Source of the DNA: CAZOOA01 sp964581355
GTDB lineage: Bacteria; Bacillota; Dethiobacteria; DTU022; UBA8154
NCBI GenBank assembly: GCA_964581355.1
Contig: CAZOOA010000007.1
Location: 1-64,000, forward strand
Direction: 5' to 3'
DNA length: 64,000 nt
Shown: one piece after another, positions 50,194 through 59,394 of the stretch
Position numbering within the stretch: the first letter of the stretch is position 1
Layout: every line of letters begins with the position of its first letter
The notes under the pieces: generated by a model
Seen by the model: only the letters and a program-made list of their open reading frames with translations
The model's database searches: none
Told to the model about the DNA's origin: nothing
Program-made: the position numbers and the translations under genes

Positions 50194-52842
50194 CTAACTG
50201 TGAGCCTCCTGCTTTTTAACCAGAGACGAAACAAGTGTAAGCGCTTCCTGCAACCTGGAAGGGTCTTTCCCACCAGCCTGGGCTAGATCAGGACGCCCTC
50301 CTCCTCCGCCACCGACAATCTTGGCTGTCTCACTGATTAATTCTCCAGCATGGTAGCCTTTTCCTACCAAATCTTTGGTTACGGCAGCAGCCAGCATCAC
50401 TTTATTATTGTTGATAGCTCCTAACATAACAATTCCGCTGCCCATTTTATCCCGGACTTTATCCAGGTAATCTCTTAACATATCCATGCTTTCAGCTTCA
50501 ACCTGGGCACTCAAAACTGGTATCCCCAGGGAATGGTCCGCCTGATTCAGCAAATAATCGATTTGCTGCTGCAGCATCTGGCTTTGGATTTTTTTCATCC
50601 GCTGCTGCAGCTGTTTTTGCTGTTCAAACAATTCCTGCACTTTGACATGCACATTTTCCGGTGAACATTTCAGTAAAGAAGAAGCCTGGTTTAACACAGA
50701 TTCTTTTTTATTAAAATACTCAAAGGCATTTTTACCGGTTAAAGCTTCGATTCGGCGCATTCCAGCCCCTACGCTGCTTTCGGAAACAATCTTAACCAGA
50801 CCAATTTCCCCTGTTGAGGAAACATGGGTGCCGCCGCAGAGTTCGATAGAAAAATCATCTACTTCCACAACCCGTACTTCTTCATCGTATTTCTCATCAA
50901 AAAGGGCTATGGCACCCATTTCCAAGGCCTTCTCCATGGGAGCGTAAAAAGTATCTACATTTCTGTTCTCCAACACTACTTCGTTAACAGTTTTAGCTAT
51001 CTGTTCCATTTCTGAAGTTTCCAGCCCAACATAATGAGTAAAGTCAAACCGTAAACGATCAGGGGAAACATAGGAACCATACTGGTTCACGTGATCGCCA
51101 AGGATATCCTTTAAAGCCCGATGAAGCAGGTGAGTGGCTGTGTGATTCCGGGCAATATCTTCCCTGCGCTTTTGCTCGACTGAGGCTTCAACCTGATCAT
51201 CTTTGGCAAAAGCGCCTTCCTCAATGGTTACCCGTTGTAATACATGGTCACCAGGACCCATAATTGTGTCTTCTACTACAGCCCGTCCTTTGGGTGACTG
51301 GATAATTCCAGTATCTCCAATCTGGCCACCACTTTCTGCATAAAACGGAGTTTTATCCAAAACAAAATAAATATCTTCACGGTTATTTTCTGGGCTTACT
51401 CGTTCCAGTAATTCTTCCCTGGAAGCTGAAACGATCCCTAAAAGCCTGGACTCTGATGACAAAGAAGTATAGCCTAAAAAGTCTGTCTTTAGATCTTTAA
51501 ACAGGGAAGCAGTAAAGGCCAAATTACTACCCTGGGACTGTATGCTCATGGCAGCCCTGGCTCTTTCTTTTTGTTTCTCCAGCTCTTCCTGGAAAGCAAC
51601 TTCATCCATGGAAAGATCATGCTCAGCCAGAATTTCCTTTGTCAAATCAACAGGAAAGCCATATGTATCGTAAAGTTTGAAAGCTGTTGCACCGCTTAAT
51701 ATCTTTTCATCCAGCTCTTTCATCTTTGCAATATATTCATTCAACATATCTGTCCCCTGGACCATGGTTTCATTGAAGCGTTCTTCTTCAATTTTGATAA
51801 TCCGCGATATATGCTCAGATCGAGTTTTTAGTTCAGGGTAAGTTTCTTCCATTAATTCTTGAAGTAGCGGAAGTGCCTCGTACAGGAAAGGAGGTTCGAT
51901 TCCCTGAAGTTTACCATGCCGAACGGCCCGGCGCAAGATGCGGCGTAACACATACCCTCTTCCTTCATTGGAGGGCATAACCCCATCTGCAACCATAAAA
52001 GCTACTCCTCTAAAATGTTCTGTAATAATGCGCAAAGAAAGATCCCTTTTCTCGTCCTTCCCATAAGGCTGCCCGGTTTTGGAAGCAAAAAAATCCAGTA
52101 AAGGCTTGACAATGTCAATCTCGAACAGGGACGAAACCCCTTGCAAAACCACAGCAAGTCGCTCCAGACCGGCACCTGTGTCAATATTTTTTTGACTCAG
52201 GGTCGTATAATTCCCATCGGCTTCTTTGTTAAATTGAGTGAAAACCAGGTTCCAAACTTCCAGGAACCTGTCACAATCGCACCCTACAGCACAGTCAGCT
52301 TTGCCGCACCCGTTCTCGGGACCTAAATCATAATGAATTTCCGAGCAGGGACCGCAGGGGCCCTGACCAATTTCCCAAAAATTATCTTCCTTACCCAGGC
52401 GGAATATTTTTGACCTGGGTATCCCGATTTGCTCGTTCCAAATCTGAAAAGATTCATCATCATTCTCGTAAATGCTGATCAGCAACCGTTCCTCAGGAAG
52501 TTTATATACATCGGTCATTAATTCCCAACTCCAGGCAATCGCCTTTTCTTTAAAATAGTCTCCAAAAGAAAAGTTGCCTAGCATTTCGAAAAAAGTTGCG
52601 TGCCTGGCTGTCATCCCAACCCTTTCAATATCGGGAGTACGAACACATTTTTGACAAGTTGCCACCCTGGGATGCGGGGGAGTTTTCTCTCCGGTAAAGT
52701 ACGGTTTTAGAGGAGCCATACCTGCACCGACAAGTAGCAATGTGGGATCATCTTGGGGGACAAGGGGAAAGCTGGGTAAAACCAGGTGATCTCTGGACTT
52801 AAAATAATTTAAAAAAGCTTCACGGATTTCGCCACTTTTCAT
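50194..52842 (-). CDS. alaS: Alanyl-tRNA synthetase
   Basis: This class II synthetase charges tRNA-Ala, 882 residues. The catalytic domain opens IREAFLNYFKSRDHLVLPSF. The editing domain has HTATHLLHRALKDILGDHV and CGGTHVSSTGEIG with metal-binding His/Cys. The C-Ala domain ends GGGGGGRPDLAQAGGKDP. Only 89 bp separate it from the upstream transporter gene, so there is no room for a T-box leader. Confidence 0.98.
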   Translation of the reverse strand: MKSGEIREAFLNYFKSRDHLVLPSFPLVPQDDPTLLLVGAGMAPLKPYFTGEKTPPHPRVATCQKCVRTPDIERVGMTARHATFFEMLGNFSFGDYFKEKAIAWSWELMTDVYKLPEERLLISIYENDDESFQIWNEQIGIPRSKIFRLGKEDNFWEIGQGPCGPCSEIHYDLGPENGCGKADCAVGCDCDRFLEVWNLVFTQFNKEADGNYTTLSQKNIDTGAGLERLAVVLQGVSSLFEIDIVKPLLDFFASKTGQPYGKDEKRDLSLRIITEHFRGVAFMVADGVMPSNEGRGYVLRRILRRAVRHGKLQGIEPPFLYEALPLLQELMEETYPELKTRSEHISRIIKIEEERFNETMVQGTDMLNEYIAKMKELDEKILSGATAFKLYDTYGFPVDLTKEILAEHDLSMDEVAFQEELEKQKERARAAMSIQSQGSNLAFTASLFKDLKTDFLGYTSLSSESRLLGIVSASREELLERVSPENNREDIYFVLDKTPFYAESGGQIGDTGIIQSPKGRAVVEDTIMGPGDHVLQRVTIEEGAFAKDDQVEASVEQKRREDIARNHTATHLLHRALKDILGDHVNQYGSYVSPDRLRFDFTHYVGLETSEMEQIAKTVNEVVLENRNVDTFYAPMEKALEMGAIALFDEKYDEEVRVVEVDDFSIELCGGTHVSSTGEIGLVKIVSESSVGAGMRRIEALTGKNAFEYFNKKESVLNQASSLLKCSPENVHVKVQELFEQQKQLQQRMKKIQSQMLQQQIDYLLNQADHSLGIPVLSAQVEAESMDMLRDYLDKVRDKMGSGIVMLGAINNNKVMLAAAVTKDLVGKGYHAGELISETAKIVGGGGGGRPDLAQAGGKDPSRLQEALTLVSSLVKKQEAHS

Positions 52843-52931
52843 GAACGGGCCTCCTCGTTTTCATTAAAACAATTATATCTACAATTTTTTAGCATGTCAA
52901 TTAAAAGGAAAGAAATGGGCTTGTTCAATAT

Positions 52932-53918
52932 TTATTTCTTGCGCTGTTCCCTATAAATTTCCTTGAATAAAGGCATCAAGTGGCGAAAAACAACGCGAAA
53001 AATTGCCAGCATGGGGACGCTGAGAATGAGACCTAAAAAACCAAAAAATTTGCCGCCCACCAGAATCGCCAGGATTACAGTTAACGGATGAAATCCCAGG
53101 TTTTTCCCAAAAACCTGGGGGGCCAGCAACTGGCTTTCTACCTGCTGAACCAGGATGATCAGCAAAGCAACTTTCCAGGCCAAGGAAGAAGAGTGCAGCA
53201 GTGCAATGATAATTGCCGGGATTGACCCCAAAAAGGGGCCAAAATAGGGGATAAAATTGGTAAGGGCATTGATTAATCCCAAAAAGAGGGCATACTCTAC
53301 TCCCAGAATTATTAGGCCCAGGTAAACCAGTGCTCCGACTATTCCACTGACCAGGACCATACCTCGCAGGTACAATCCTACTGTCTTGTTTATATCTCCC
53401 AAAGTTTCCCGGACCGTGGAACGATAATGTGCAGGAACAAGTCTTAAAATATTGCTTTTGAAGGTTTCGGCATCTTTTAAAAAATAAAAGGTAACTATAG
53501 GTACCAGGAAAAGGGCAAGAAACTGACTAAAAAGAGAGATGAAAAATTGCGATAACCGTTCCAGGAATAAAACCAGGTCTTTTTGAATTTCTTCTATCCC
53601 TTCATCAACAGCCTGGCGGATTCCCTGGGGCAGGTCAAAGCGTTCGTATTCACTTTCCATCCGTTCAAAGGCTTCCAGGAATATTTCGGTGTATTCGGGG
53701 AGCACTCCAATTAATTCCTGTAACTCGCCAATCAGAGTTGGTACCAGGTTGAGGCAAAACAAGACTGCCAGCGCCAGAAAAAAGATGTAAATAATTATAA
53801 TTGCAACTGGACGAGCCAGTCCTTGCCTTTCCAGGTAATTGATTACAGGTGTTAATAGATAGGTTAAGAGGACAGAAAAAAGCAAAGGAGTTAAAATAAC
53901 TCCCCAAATACCTCCCAA
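52932..53918 (-). CDS. AI-2E/PerM family transporter, N-terminally short
   Basis: This 328-residue polytopic membrane protein of the AI-2E family is encoded just before alaS, as yrrI is in Bacillus. Conserved segments include VPIVTFYFLKD and the C-terminal NFIPYFGPFLGSIPAIIIAL and LGFHPLTVILAILVGGKFFG. The reading frame opens with MGGIWGVILTPLLFSVLL, lacking the first membrane helix that most relatives have; an in-frame stop lies just upstream. A TTG start with a weak ribosome site is used. It may be a shortened gene or carry a frameshift. Confidence 0.85.
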   Translation of the reverse strand: MGGIWGVILTPLLFSVLLTYLLTPVINYLERQGLARPVAIIIIYIFFLALAVLFCLNLVPTLIGELQELIGVLPEYTEIFLEAFERMESEYERFDLPQGIRQAVDEGIEEIQKDLVLFLERLSQFFISLFSQFLALFLVPIVTFYFLKDAETFKSNILRLVPAHYRSTVRETLGDINKTVGLYLRGMVLVSGIVGALVYLGLIILGVEYALFLGLINALTNFIPYFGPFLGSIPAIIIALLHSSSLAWKVALLIILVQQVESQLLAPQVFGKNLGFHPLTVILAILVGGKFFGFLGLILSVPMLAIFRVVFRHLMPLFKEIYREQRKK

Positions 53919-54068
53919 GTCTTATTCATTTCCTTTCGCTTTTAGATCAACAGAACTGGATTCCTCAGCAAATTGCTCTAAACTGGCATGTGTAAAATTT
54001 CTTAACCTTTGCAGGGAATAATTATGGAATAAGGGTGGAGATAATTTGCCTGTCCTAATTCAACTCAG

Positions 54069-54344
54069 TTAGTGGTCCCGGGAAATTATTTTATACAAAA
54101 TATCGTTAATATCAGGTTCACTGGCACTGCCCTCTAAAACCAGTTGGCTTTCTTTTTCAAAATAGTTGGCCAGTTTTGCCGCCGTTTCCTGGCTGTCAAT
54201 CTTAATTGGGTTACCCTCAGGGTCCATGTAGTACAATCTGGGCTCATCTTGATGGTAGTTAAATTCAATCAAGCATTTAGAACAGTAATACATTCCAGAG
54301 CCTGTTTTCCCCGTATCATGGCTCTGACAAACCGGGCAATACAC
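54069..54344 (-). CDS. Small zinc-ribbon protein
   Basis: From the GTG at 54344 (AAGGAG ten bases upstream) the product has 91 residues. It opens with a zinc ribbon (CPVC and CSKC). The remainder includes PRLYYMDPEGNPIKID and a helical C-terminus. No family with known function was recognised. It lies between mnmA and the AI-2E gene on the same strand, 230 bp from mnmA. Confidence 0.65.
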   Translation of the reverse strand: MYCPVCQSHDTGKTGSGMYYCSKCLIEFNYHQDEPRLYYMDPEGNPIKIDSQETAAKLANYFEKESQLVLEGSASEPDINDILYKIISRDH

Positions 54345-54574
54345 TATACAGCAACTCCTTTTTCTGATTGTAGCATAAAAACTATGGCGAATAGTATTCC
54401 CGGTGGACAAAAAAAAATACCCGGCTTGGTAAAACAGCGCCAGGTCTATGGACTACCCTGAAAATAATAACTGTCGCATAAAATTCTTACTCATGACAAC
54501 GCTGGCCGCGCATTTTTCATCCTTCTGATGGTGCCCCGTTTTGTGGGAGCATGGGGGCCTTATTTATGATTCTG

Positions 54575-55705
54575 CTAGTATCGGATAGCACTTGAGATGA
54601 TGCCGCCGCCGATTACTTCATCTCCCTGGTAAAATACAGCCGACTGACCCGGTGTAACTGCTTTCTGGGGATTCTCAAATATAACCCTGGCCATCTTTCC
54701 TTCCGGAGGGTATAGGGTTGCCTTGATAGGTGTTGAGCGATAGCGGATTTTCGTTTCCACCTGTTTTTCATCCGAGGGGGCAAAGCCGGAAATAAAATTA
54801 AGATCTTCCACCCATAAACCACCGCTGTAAGTTTCTTCTTCCGTTCCCACAATGACACGGTTGTTTTCAGGATCCAAGGCCACAACATACAGGGGTTGGG
54901 GTGAAGAGATGCCCAGGCCTTTTCTCTGGCCAATGGTATAAAAAGGGATCCCTTGATGTTGCCCCAGCTTTTCTCCATCAGTTGAGCGGATCTCGCCTTC
55001 CTGGATCCACTCACCGCACACCCGCTGTAAAAATCCCCTATAATCATTATCCGGGAGGAAACAGATTTCTTGACTCTCATTTTTTTCAGCTACGTTCAAA
55101 CCCCTGTTGGCAGCAATATCCCGGACCTCTTGTTTTGTTACTTCTCCCAAAGGAAGCAGTATCCGGCAGAGTTGTTCCTGCTTCAGGGTATAAAGAGCAT
55201 AACTTTGGTCTTTTGTGTCATCAAGCCCGCGGAAAAGTCTATATCGTTGTTCCTCATTATCGTAAACAACCCGGGCATAATGGCCCGTGGCTAAAAAGTC
55301 AAAGTCCATGGTCAGAGCTTTCTCCAACAGCTGGGAAAACTTCAGGTTCCGGTTGCAGGCTATGCAGGGATTGGGCGTACGTCCGCGCAAATACTCCCGG
55401 GTAAAGTAGCAGACCACCTGTTCATAGAACGCATTTTTCAAATTAAAAACATAGTGTGGTATCCCTATTTCTCCAGCAACGGCCTTGGCGTCGTTTACAG
55501 CCTCCAGGGAACAACAGCCCTGCACGCCTGCATCCGCCTGCTCCTGGGAAATAGAGTCGATCCAATAGCGCATTGTTACTCCCTCCAGGATGTACCCCTC
55601 TTCCTTTAACAGGAGGGCCGCCACGGAACTATCCACACCGCCACTCATGGCCATCAAGACCCTGGAACCTGGTGGGTTATTGTGCAAATCTGTCAGGCGA
55701 TCCAT
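54575..55705 (-). CDS. mnmA: tRNA 2-thiouridylase MnmA
   Basis: MnmA thiolates uridine-34 of tRNA-Glu, Gln and Lys. This 376-residue copy has the PP-loop MSGGVDSSVAALLLKEEG (about residue 19), the catalytic Cys in NPCIACNRNLKF and the second Cys in ESQEICFLPD, followed by IGQRKGLGI. Length is typical. It is cotranscribed with yigZ-type and rarA genes upstream. Confidence 0.96.
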   Translation of the reverse strand: MDRLTDLHNNPPGSRVLMAMSGGVDSSVAALLLKEEGYILEGVTMRYWIDSISQEQADAGVQGCCSLEAVNDAKAVAGEIGIPHYVFNLKNAFYEQVVCYFTREYLRGRTPNPCIACNRNLKFSQLLEKALTMDFDFLATGHYARVVYDNEEQRYRLFRGLDDTKDQSYALYTLKQEQLCRILLPLGEVTKQEVRDIAANRGLNVAEKNESQEICFLPDNDYRGFLQRVCGEWIQEGEIRSTDGEKLGQHQGIPFYTIGQRKGLGISSPQPLYVVALDPENNRVIVGTEEETYSGGLWVEDLNFISGFAPSDEKQVETKIRYRSTPIKATLYPPEGKMARVIFENPQKAVTPGQSAVFYQGDEVIGGGIISSAIRY

Positions 55706-55723
55706 AGGTACACTTTCCTTCCG

Positions 55724-56341
55724 TTATTGGTCTTTAGGGGAGTCCACCCGGACATTCCCTTTACAAACCGAGGCAACCTGGTCAAGTAAATCATCCTTCC
55801 ACCGTTGGGGTATCAGAATCTCCAGGGTAACTTCCTGTCCGTAGATAAAATCAACCACTTTTCCCTGCAAAGACTCCACTTGCTGAACAGCCGCCCCCAG
55901 GTAATCATAGGGTATACGCAAAATGATTCTTGCCTGTAGTTCCCGCTGGCAGATAGAGGCTCCCTGAATACCGGACTCGGCACAAGCCCGGTAAGCCCGG
56001 ACAAGACCACCGATTCCCAGCTTAACACCACCAAAATACCGGGTTCCCACCAACATCAGGTTGGTCAGATCATATTTTTCCAGCACACCTAACATGGGAG
56101 AACCTGCCGTACCCGCAGGTTCTCCTGCATCGTCACTGCGAGCGAGAATACTGTCGCCCACTCCCAGCCGAAAAGCAAAGGCATGGTGGGTAGCTCCTGG
56201 AAGCTCTTCCTTCACCTGCTCCAGGAACCGGCGGGCCTCACCTTCAGTAACACAGGGGGTCACGGAAGCATAAAAGCGACATGAACCTACGGCGCTTTTT
56301 ACTCGTATGGGCTGTTCAATGGTTTTATAAGCAGACAACAT
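55724..56341 (-). CDS. yigZ: YigZ/IMPACT family protein
   Basis: This 205-residue YigZ (YvyE) protein has the IMPACT N-terminal domain with FYASVTPCVTEGEARRFLEQ, ARSDDAGEPAGTAGSPML and GTRYFGGVKLGIGGLVRAY. A C-terminal ferredoxin-like domain follows. The cellular role is unclear. The ATG at 56341 was preferred because AAGGA lies just before it and a longer reading overlaps rarA; the start sits 2 bp past the rarA stop. Confidence 0.93.
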   Translation of the reverse strand: MLSAYKTIEQPIRVKSAVGSCRFYASVTPCVTEGEARRFLEQVKEELPGATHHAFAFRLGVGDSILARSDDAGEPAGTAGSPMLGVLEKYDLTNLMLVGTRYFGGVKLGIGGLVRAYRACAESGIQGASICQRELQARIILRIPYDYLGAAVQQVESLQGKVVDFIYGQEVTLEILIPQRWKDDLLDQVASVCKGNVRVDSPKDQ

Positions 56342-56343
56342 GT

Positions 56344-57678
56344 TTATCCTTTCTTGTGCTTCAAAGCTCTCCAATGCTGTAGTCGTTTTTTTATCTCTTT
56401 TTCCTGACCTTCTTCTGAAGGCTGATAAAATAATTTTTCCTCCATCTCCTGGGGCAGATAAGATTGCGGAACATAATGACCAGGATAATCATGGGGATAA
56501 AGATATCCTTTGCCGTGGCCCAATTGTTTTGCTCCTTTGTAGCTGGCATCCCGCAGGTGGGCCGGCACCCTTTGTTCTTGGCTGTGCCTAACCTCTGACT
56601 GGGCTTGATTAATGGCCAGGTATGCTTTATTGCTCTTGGGTGCACTGGCCAGGTACGTAGCTGCCTGAGCCAATGCAATTCGCCCTTCAGGAAGCCCAAT
56701 CTGGTGAACCGCCTGTGCCGCAGCGACTGCCAGGGGTAGTGCTGCGGGATCGGCATTTCCAATATCTTCGCTGGCACTGATTACCAAACGTCGGGCAATA
56801 AACAGCGGATCTTCACCCGCTTCCAGCATCCTCGCCAACCAATAGACGGCAGCATCAGGATCTGAGCCCCGGATAGACTTGATAAAAGCAGAAATGATAT
56901 CGTAATGGTAATCCCCTTCCTGATCATACCGCAAATTTTTTTTGTACAGCACATTTTGAACTTGTTCACCGGTTAGCTGTTCATCCGGGAACTCCCGGTT
57001 TTGATTAAGCGAGTTCAGTACTGCCAATTCCAGAACATTCAGAGCAATACGGGCATCCCCTCCGGAAATAGCGGCTAAATAATCCAGGCCACCTAAAGAG
57101 ATGGACACCTGGTAAGTGCCCAACCCTTTTTCTTGATCTTCCAGGGCTCTATGAACGATGGTTTTTACATCAGTTGAAGAAAGGCTTTCAAAAGTAAATA
57201 AATGGCAACGAGAGAGCAGGGGAGATATGACAGAGAAAAAAGGATTCTCGGTAGTGGCACCGATAAAGTAAACCAACCCTTCTTCTACAGCCGGGAGCAA
57301 AACATCCTGCTGCGCTTTGTTAAAGCGGTGGATTTCGTCAATAAACAGGATCGTTCTCTGCCCTACGGAAACCCGGGTGGTTTTTGCTTCATCCAGTACC
57401 CCCCGGACATCTTTTACCGTTGCTGCAACAGCATTTAACCGGACAAAACGAGCTTTTGTCCGGGAAGCAATAATCCGGGCCAGCGCTGTTTTTCCTGTTC
57501 CTGGTGGACCATAAAAAACCATGGAGGCCAATGCATCTTCCTCTACCATTTTTCGAAGCGGCTTGCCCTGCCCCACCAGGTGTTCCTGACCCACAAACTC
57601 ATCCAGGGAAAGAGGTGTCATCCGCCTGGCCAGGGGGCCTTCTTTCTTTACATTTTCCTCCCAGCTGTAGCTCAGCAA
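56344..57678 (-). CDS. rarA: Replication-associated AAA+ ATPase RarA
   Basis: RarA (MgsA) acts at stalled replication forks. The 444-residue protein has RMTPLSLDEFVGQEHLVG, Walker A GPPGTGKT (about 57), Walker B LFIDEIHRFNKAQQD and sensor 1 GATTENPFF. The C-terminal oligomerisation domain has SIRGSDPDAAVYWLARML. It is the first gene of the rarA-yigZ-mnmA unit. Confidence 0.97.
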   Translation of the reverse strand: MLSYSWEENVKKEGPLARRMTPLSLDEFVGQEHLVGQGKPLRKMVEEDALASMVFYGPPGTGKTALARIIASRTKARFVRLNAVAATVKDVRGVLDEAKTTRVSVGQRTILFIDEIHRFNKAQQDVLLPAVEEGLVYFIGATTENPFFSVISPLLSRCHLFTFESLSSTDVKTIVHRALEDQEKGLGTYQVSISLGGLDYLAAISGGDARIALNVLELAVLNSLNQNREFPDEQLTGEQVQNVLYKKNLRYDQEGDYHYDIISAFIKSIRGSDPDAAVYWLARMLEAGEDPLFIARRLVISASEDIGNADPAALPLAVAAAQAVHQIGLPEGRIALAQAATYLASAPKSNKAYLAINQAQSEVRHSQEQRVPAHLRDASYKGAKQLGHGKGYLYPHDYPGHYVPQSYLPQEMEEKLFYQPSEEGQEKEIKKRLQHWRALKHKKG

Positions 57679-57785
57679 ATCCAGACAAAACCCTCCTTGA
57701 ACTGGCGTAGAAATGGAATCCCTGCTTCCTGTTATCCAGCTTCCTCAATGCTGTGAGCATTGTTTCATACCTGGGCCGGATTGGC

Positions 57786-59144
57786 TTAAACAGCCTGCAG
57801 GTAGAGAGCTTTTTCCAGCCTCATTTTTTGCAAAGCGCAACTCAAAACATGATTTTTTTCCAGGTGGCCCACCTGGGTCAGGTTGGCTGCAGCACAACCA
57901 TAGCCGCACAGGTAACGGGCCCAGCATACGTTACACTCCTGGTGGATCCTGGGAGCATCATAAAGTTCCTGCAGGCGGGGATTATTCTTTAGTTGTTCCA
58001 CGTCCAGGATATTTCCTGCCAGGTAATCCTCGTTGCCTGCAAACTGATGGCAGGGATACAAACGGCCATCAGGTGCTACAGCCAGGTATTCTGTACCGGC
58101 TCCACATCCGCTGATCCGTTTATACAGGCAAGGTCCCTGTTCCAAATCGACATGAAAGTGATAAAAAAGAAAGGGCGTCCCTTCCCGCTTCTGCTCCAGG
58201 TAAATATCAGTCAGGCGGTCATACTCCGCTTCGAGGAAAGGAAGATCCTCTTCCGTTAATGCAAAATCGTCGCCAGTACCGATTACCGGTTCCAGGGAAA
58301 GGGAGTCAAACCCCAGACCAATTAGATGTTCTGCGTCAAGGCTGAAATCAAGGTTGTTTTTTGTATAGGTTCCCCGGATATAATAGTCACGATAATTCCG
58401 CTGCTCCAAAAGTCTGTTAATGTTTTGTAGGGTTTCCTGGTAGGATCCTTTTCCGCTGTGGGTCTTCCGCATGGAATCATGGACCTGGGGCCTTCCATCC
58501 AGGCTTAATACGACGCTGATGTTCTCCCGGTTTAAAAAGTCGATAATCTCATCATTAAGCAAAGAAGCATTGGTTGTCAAAGTAAAGGCAAGCTCTACCC
58601 CCACCTTGCCAGCTTTTTCCCTGGCATACTGGACAATGCCCTTTACTACCGGAAAGTTCAGCAGAGGCTCTCCGCCGAAAAAGTCAATTTCCCTGAAACG
58701 GCCGCTTCCCTGTGCAAGAAGAAAATCCACAGCCTTGCGCCCTACTTCCCAGGGCATGTTTAAGACAGACTGGTCCTGTCCATCCCGGGCAAAACAGTAG
58801 CGGCAGGACAGGTTGCAGTCCTGGGAAACAAGCAGGCAGAGGGCTTTAACTGCTTGTGGCCCGGAAGCAGTTGGACCCCGGACGGCCGGTGGAGTAAAAA
58901 TCACCTGTTCCCGCTGCAATCGACCAATTTCCTGGAATACGCTGAGCAGCTCTTGTTGATCAAACCGGTCTTTCAGGCGCAGGACAACTTCATCACGACT
59001 AAATCCCTGAACCAAGAGTCTCATGACTTCACCAGCCAGCTGATCCACCTGGAGCAGTGAGCCGCTATTGACATCATAAGCAAACTCCAGGCCTTTACAT
59101 TGAAAAATATGCAGATCTTTGTTCCTGCGATCCCCTGAATCCAT
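57786..59144 (-). CDS. scfB: SCIFF maturase, radical SAM/SPASM enzyme
   Basis: ScfB installs thioether bonds in the SCIFF peptide. The 452-residue enzyme has an N-terminal peptide-recognition region, the radical SAM motif CNLSCRYC at Cys110, 114 and 117, and a SPASM domain rich in Cys (CGAGTEYLAVAPDGRLYPCHQ, CNVCWARYLCGYGCAAANL). It directly follows the 48-residue SCIFF gene, the invariant pairing in Clostridia. The ATG at 59144 lacks a strong Shine-Dalgarno, so the start is less certain. Confidence 0.97.
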   Translation of the reverse strand: MDSGDRRNKDLHIFQCKGLEFAYDVNSGSLLQVDQLAGEVMRLLVQGFSRDEVVLRLKDRFDQQELLSVFQEIGRLQREQVIFTPPAVRGPTASGPQAVKALCLLVSQDCNLSCRYCFARDGQDQSVLNMPWEVGRKAVDFLLAQGSGRFREIDFFGGEPLLNFPVVKGIVQYAREKAGKVGVELAFTLTTNASLLNDEIIDFLNRENISVVLSLDGRPQVHDSMRKTHSGKGSYQETLQNINRLLEQRNYRDYYIRGTYTKNNLDFSLDAEHLIGLGFDSLSLEPVIGTGDDFALTEEDLPFLEAEYDRLTDIYLEQKREGTPFLFYHFHVDLEQGPCLYKRISGCGAGTEYLAVAPDGRLYPCHQFAGNEDYLAGNILDVEQLKNNPRLQELYDAPRIHQECNVCWARYLCGYGCAAANLTQVGHLEKNHVLSCALQKMRLEKALYLQAV

Positions 59145-59176
59145 AACTTAAAAAAAAGCAGCCCTTGTGGACTACT

Positions 59177-59323
59177 TTATTTTCCCTCCTCCTGCCGGCA
59201 GACCTGGTTGCCCACCGTGCAAGATGTCTTGCAGGCTGACTGGCAAGAAGTCTGGCATTCACGGCAGTTGCGGTCGTCGATCTCATGCAGGTTTCCTTTT
59301 TTAACCACTTTTATGTGTTCCAT
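59177..59323 (-). CDS. scfA: SCIFF precursor peptide (six Cys in forty-five residues)
   Basis: This 48-residue peptide is the RiPP precursor modified by ScfB. Six Cys sit at 20, 23, 27, 31, 35 and 42, within the hallmark CQTSCQSACKTSCTVGN. The start is ATG at 59323 and the stop lies 32 bp before scfB. It was too short for automatic gene lists and was found by reading the sequence. SCIFF is almost universal in Clostridia but its role is unknown. Confidence 0.96.
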   Translation of the reverse strand: MEHIKVVKKGNLHEIDDRNCRECQTSCQSACKTSCTVGNQVCRQEEGK

Positions 59324-59394
59324 TACTTCAACCTCCCGCAGTAGTCTGGTCGGGTCTTAGTGTAATAACCCGGCTGTACGTCTTCATTCTATAC

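Noticed and set aside
52843..52931. T-box riboswitch ahead of alaS
   Set aside because: Only 89 bp separate alaS from the preceding gene, too short for a T-box leader, and no T-box sequence is seen.
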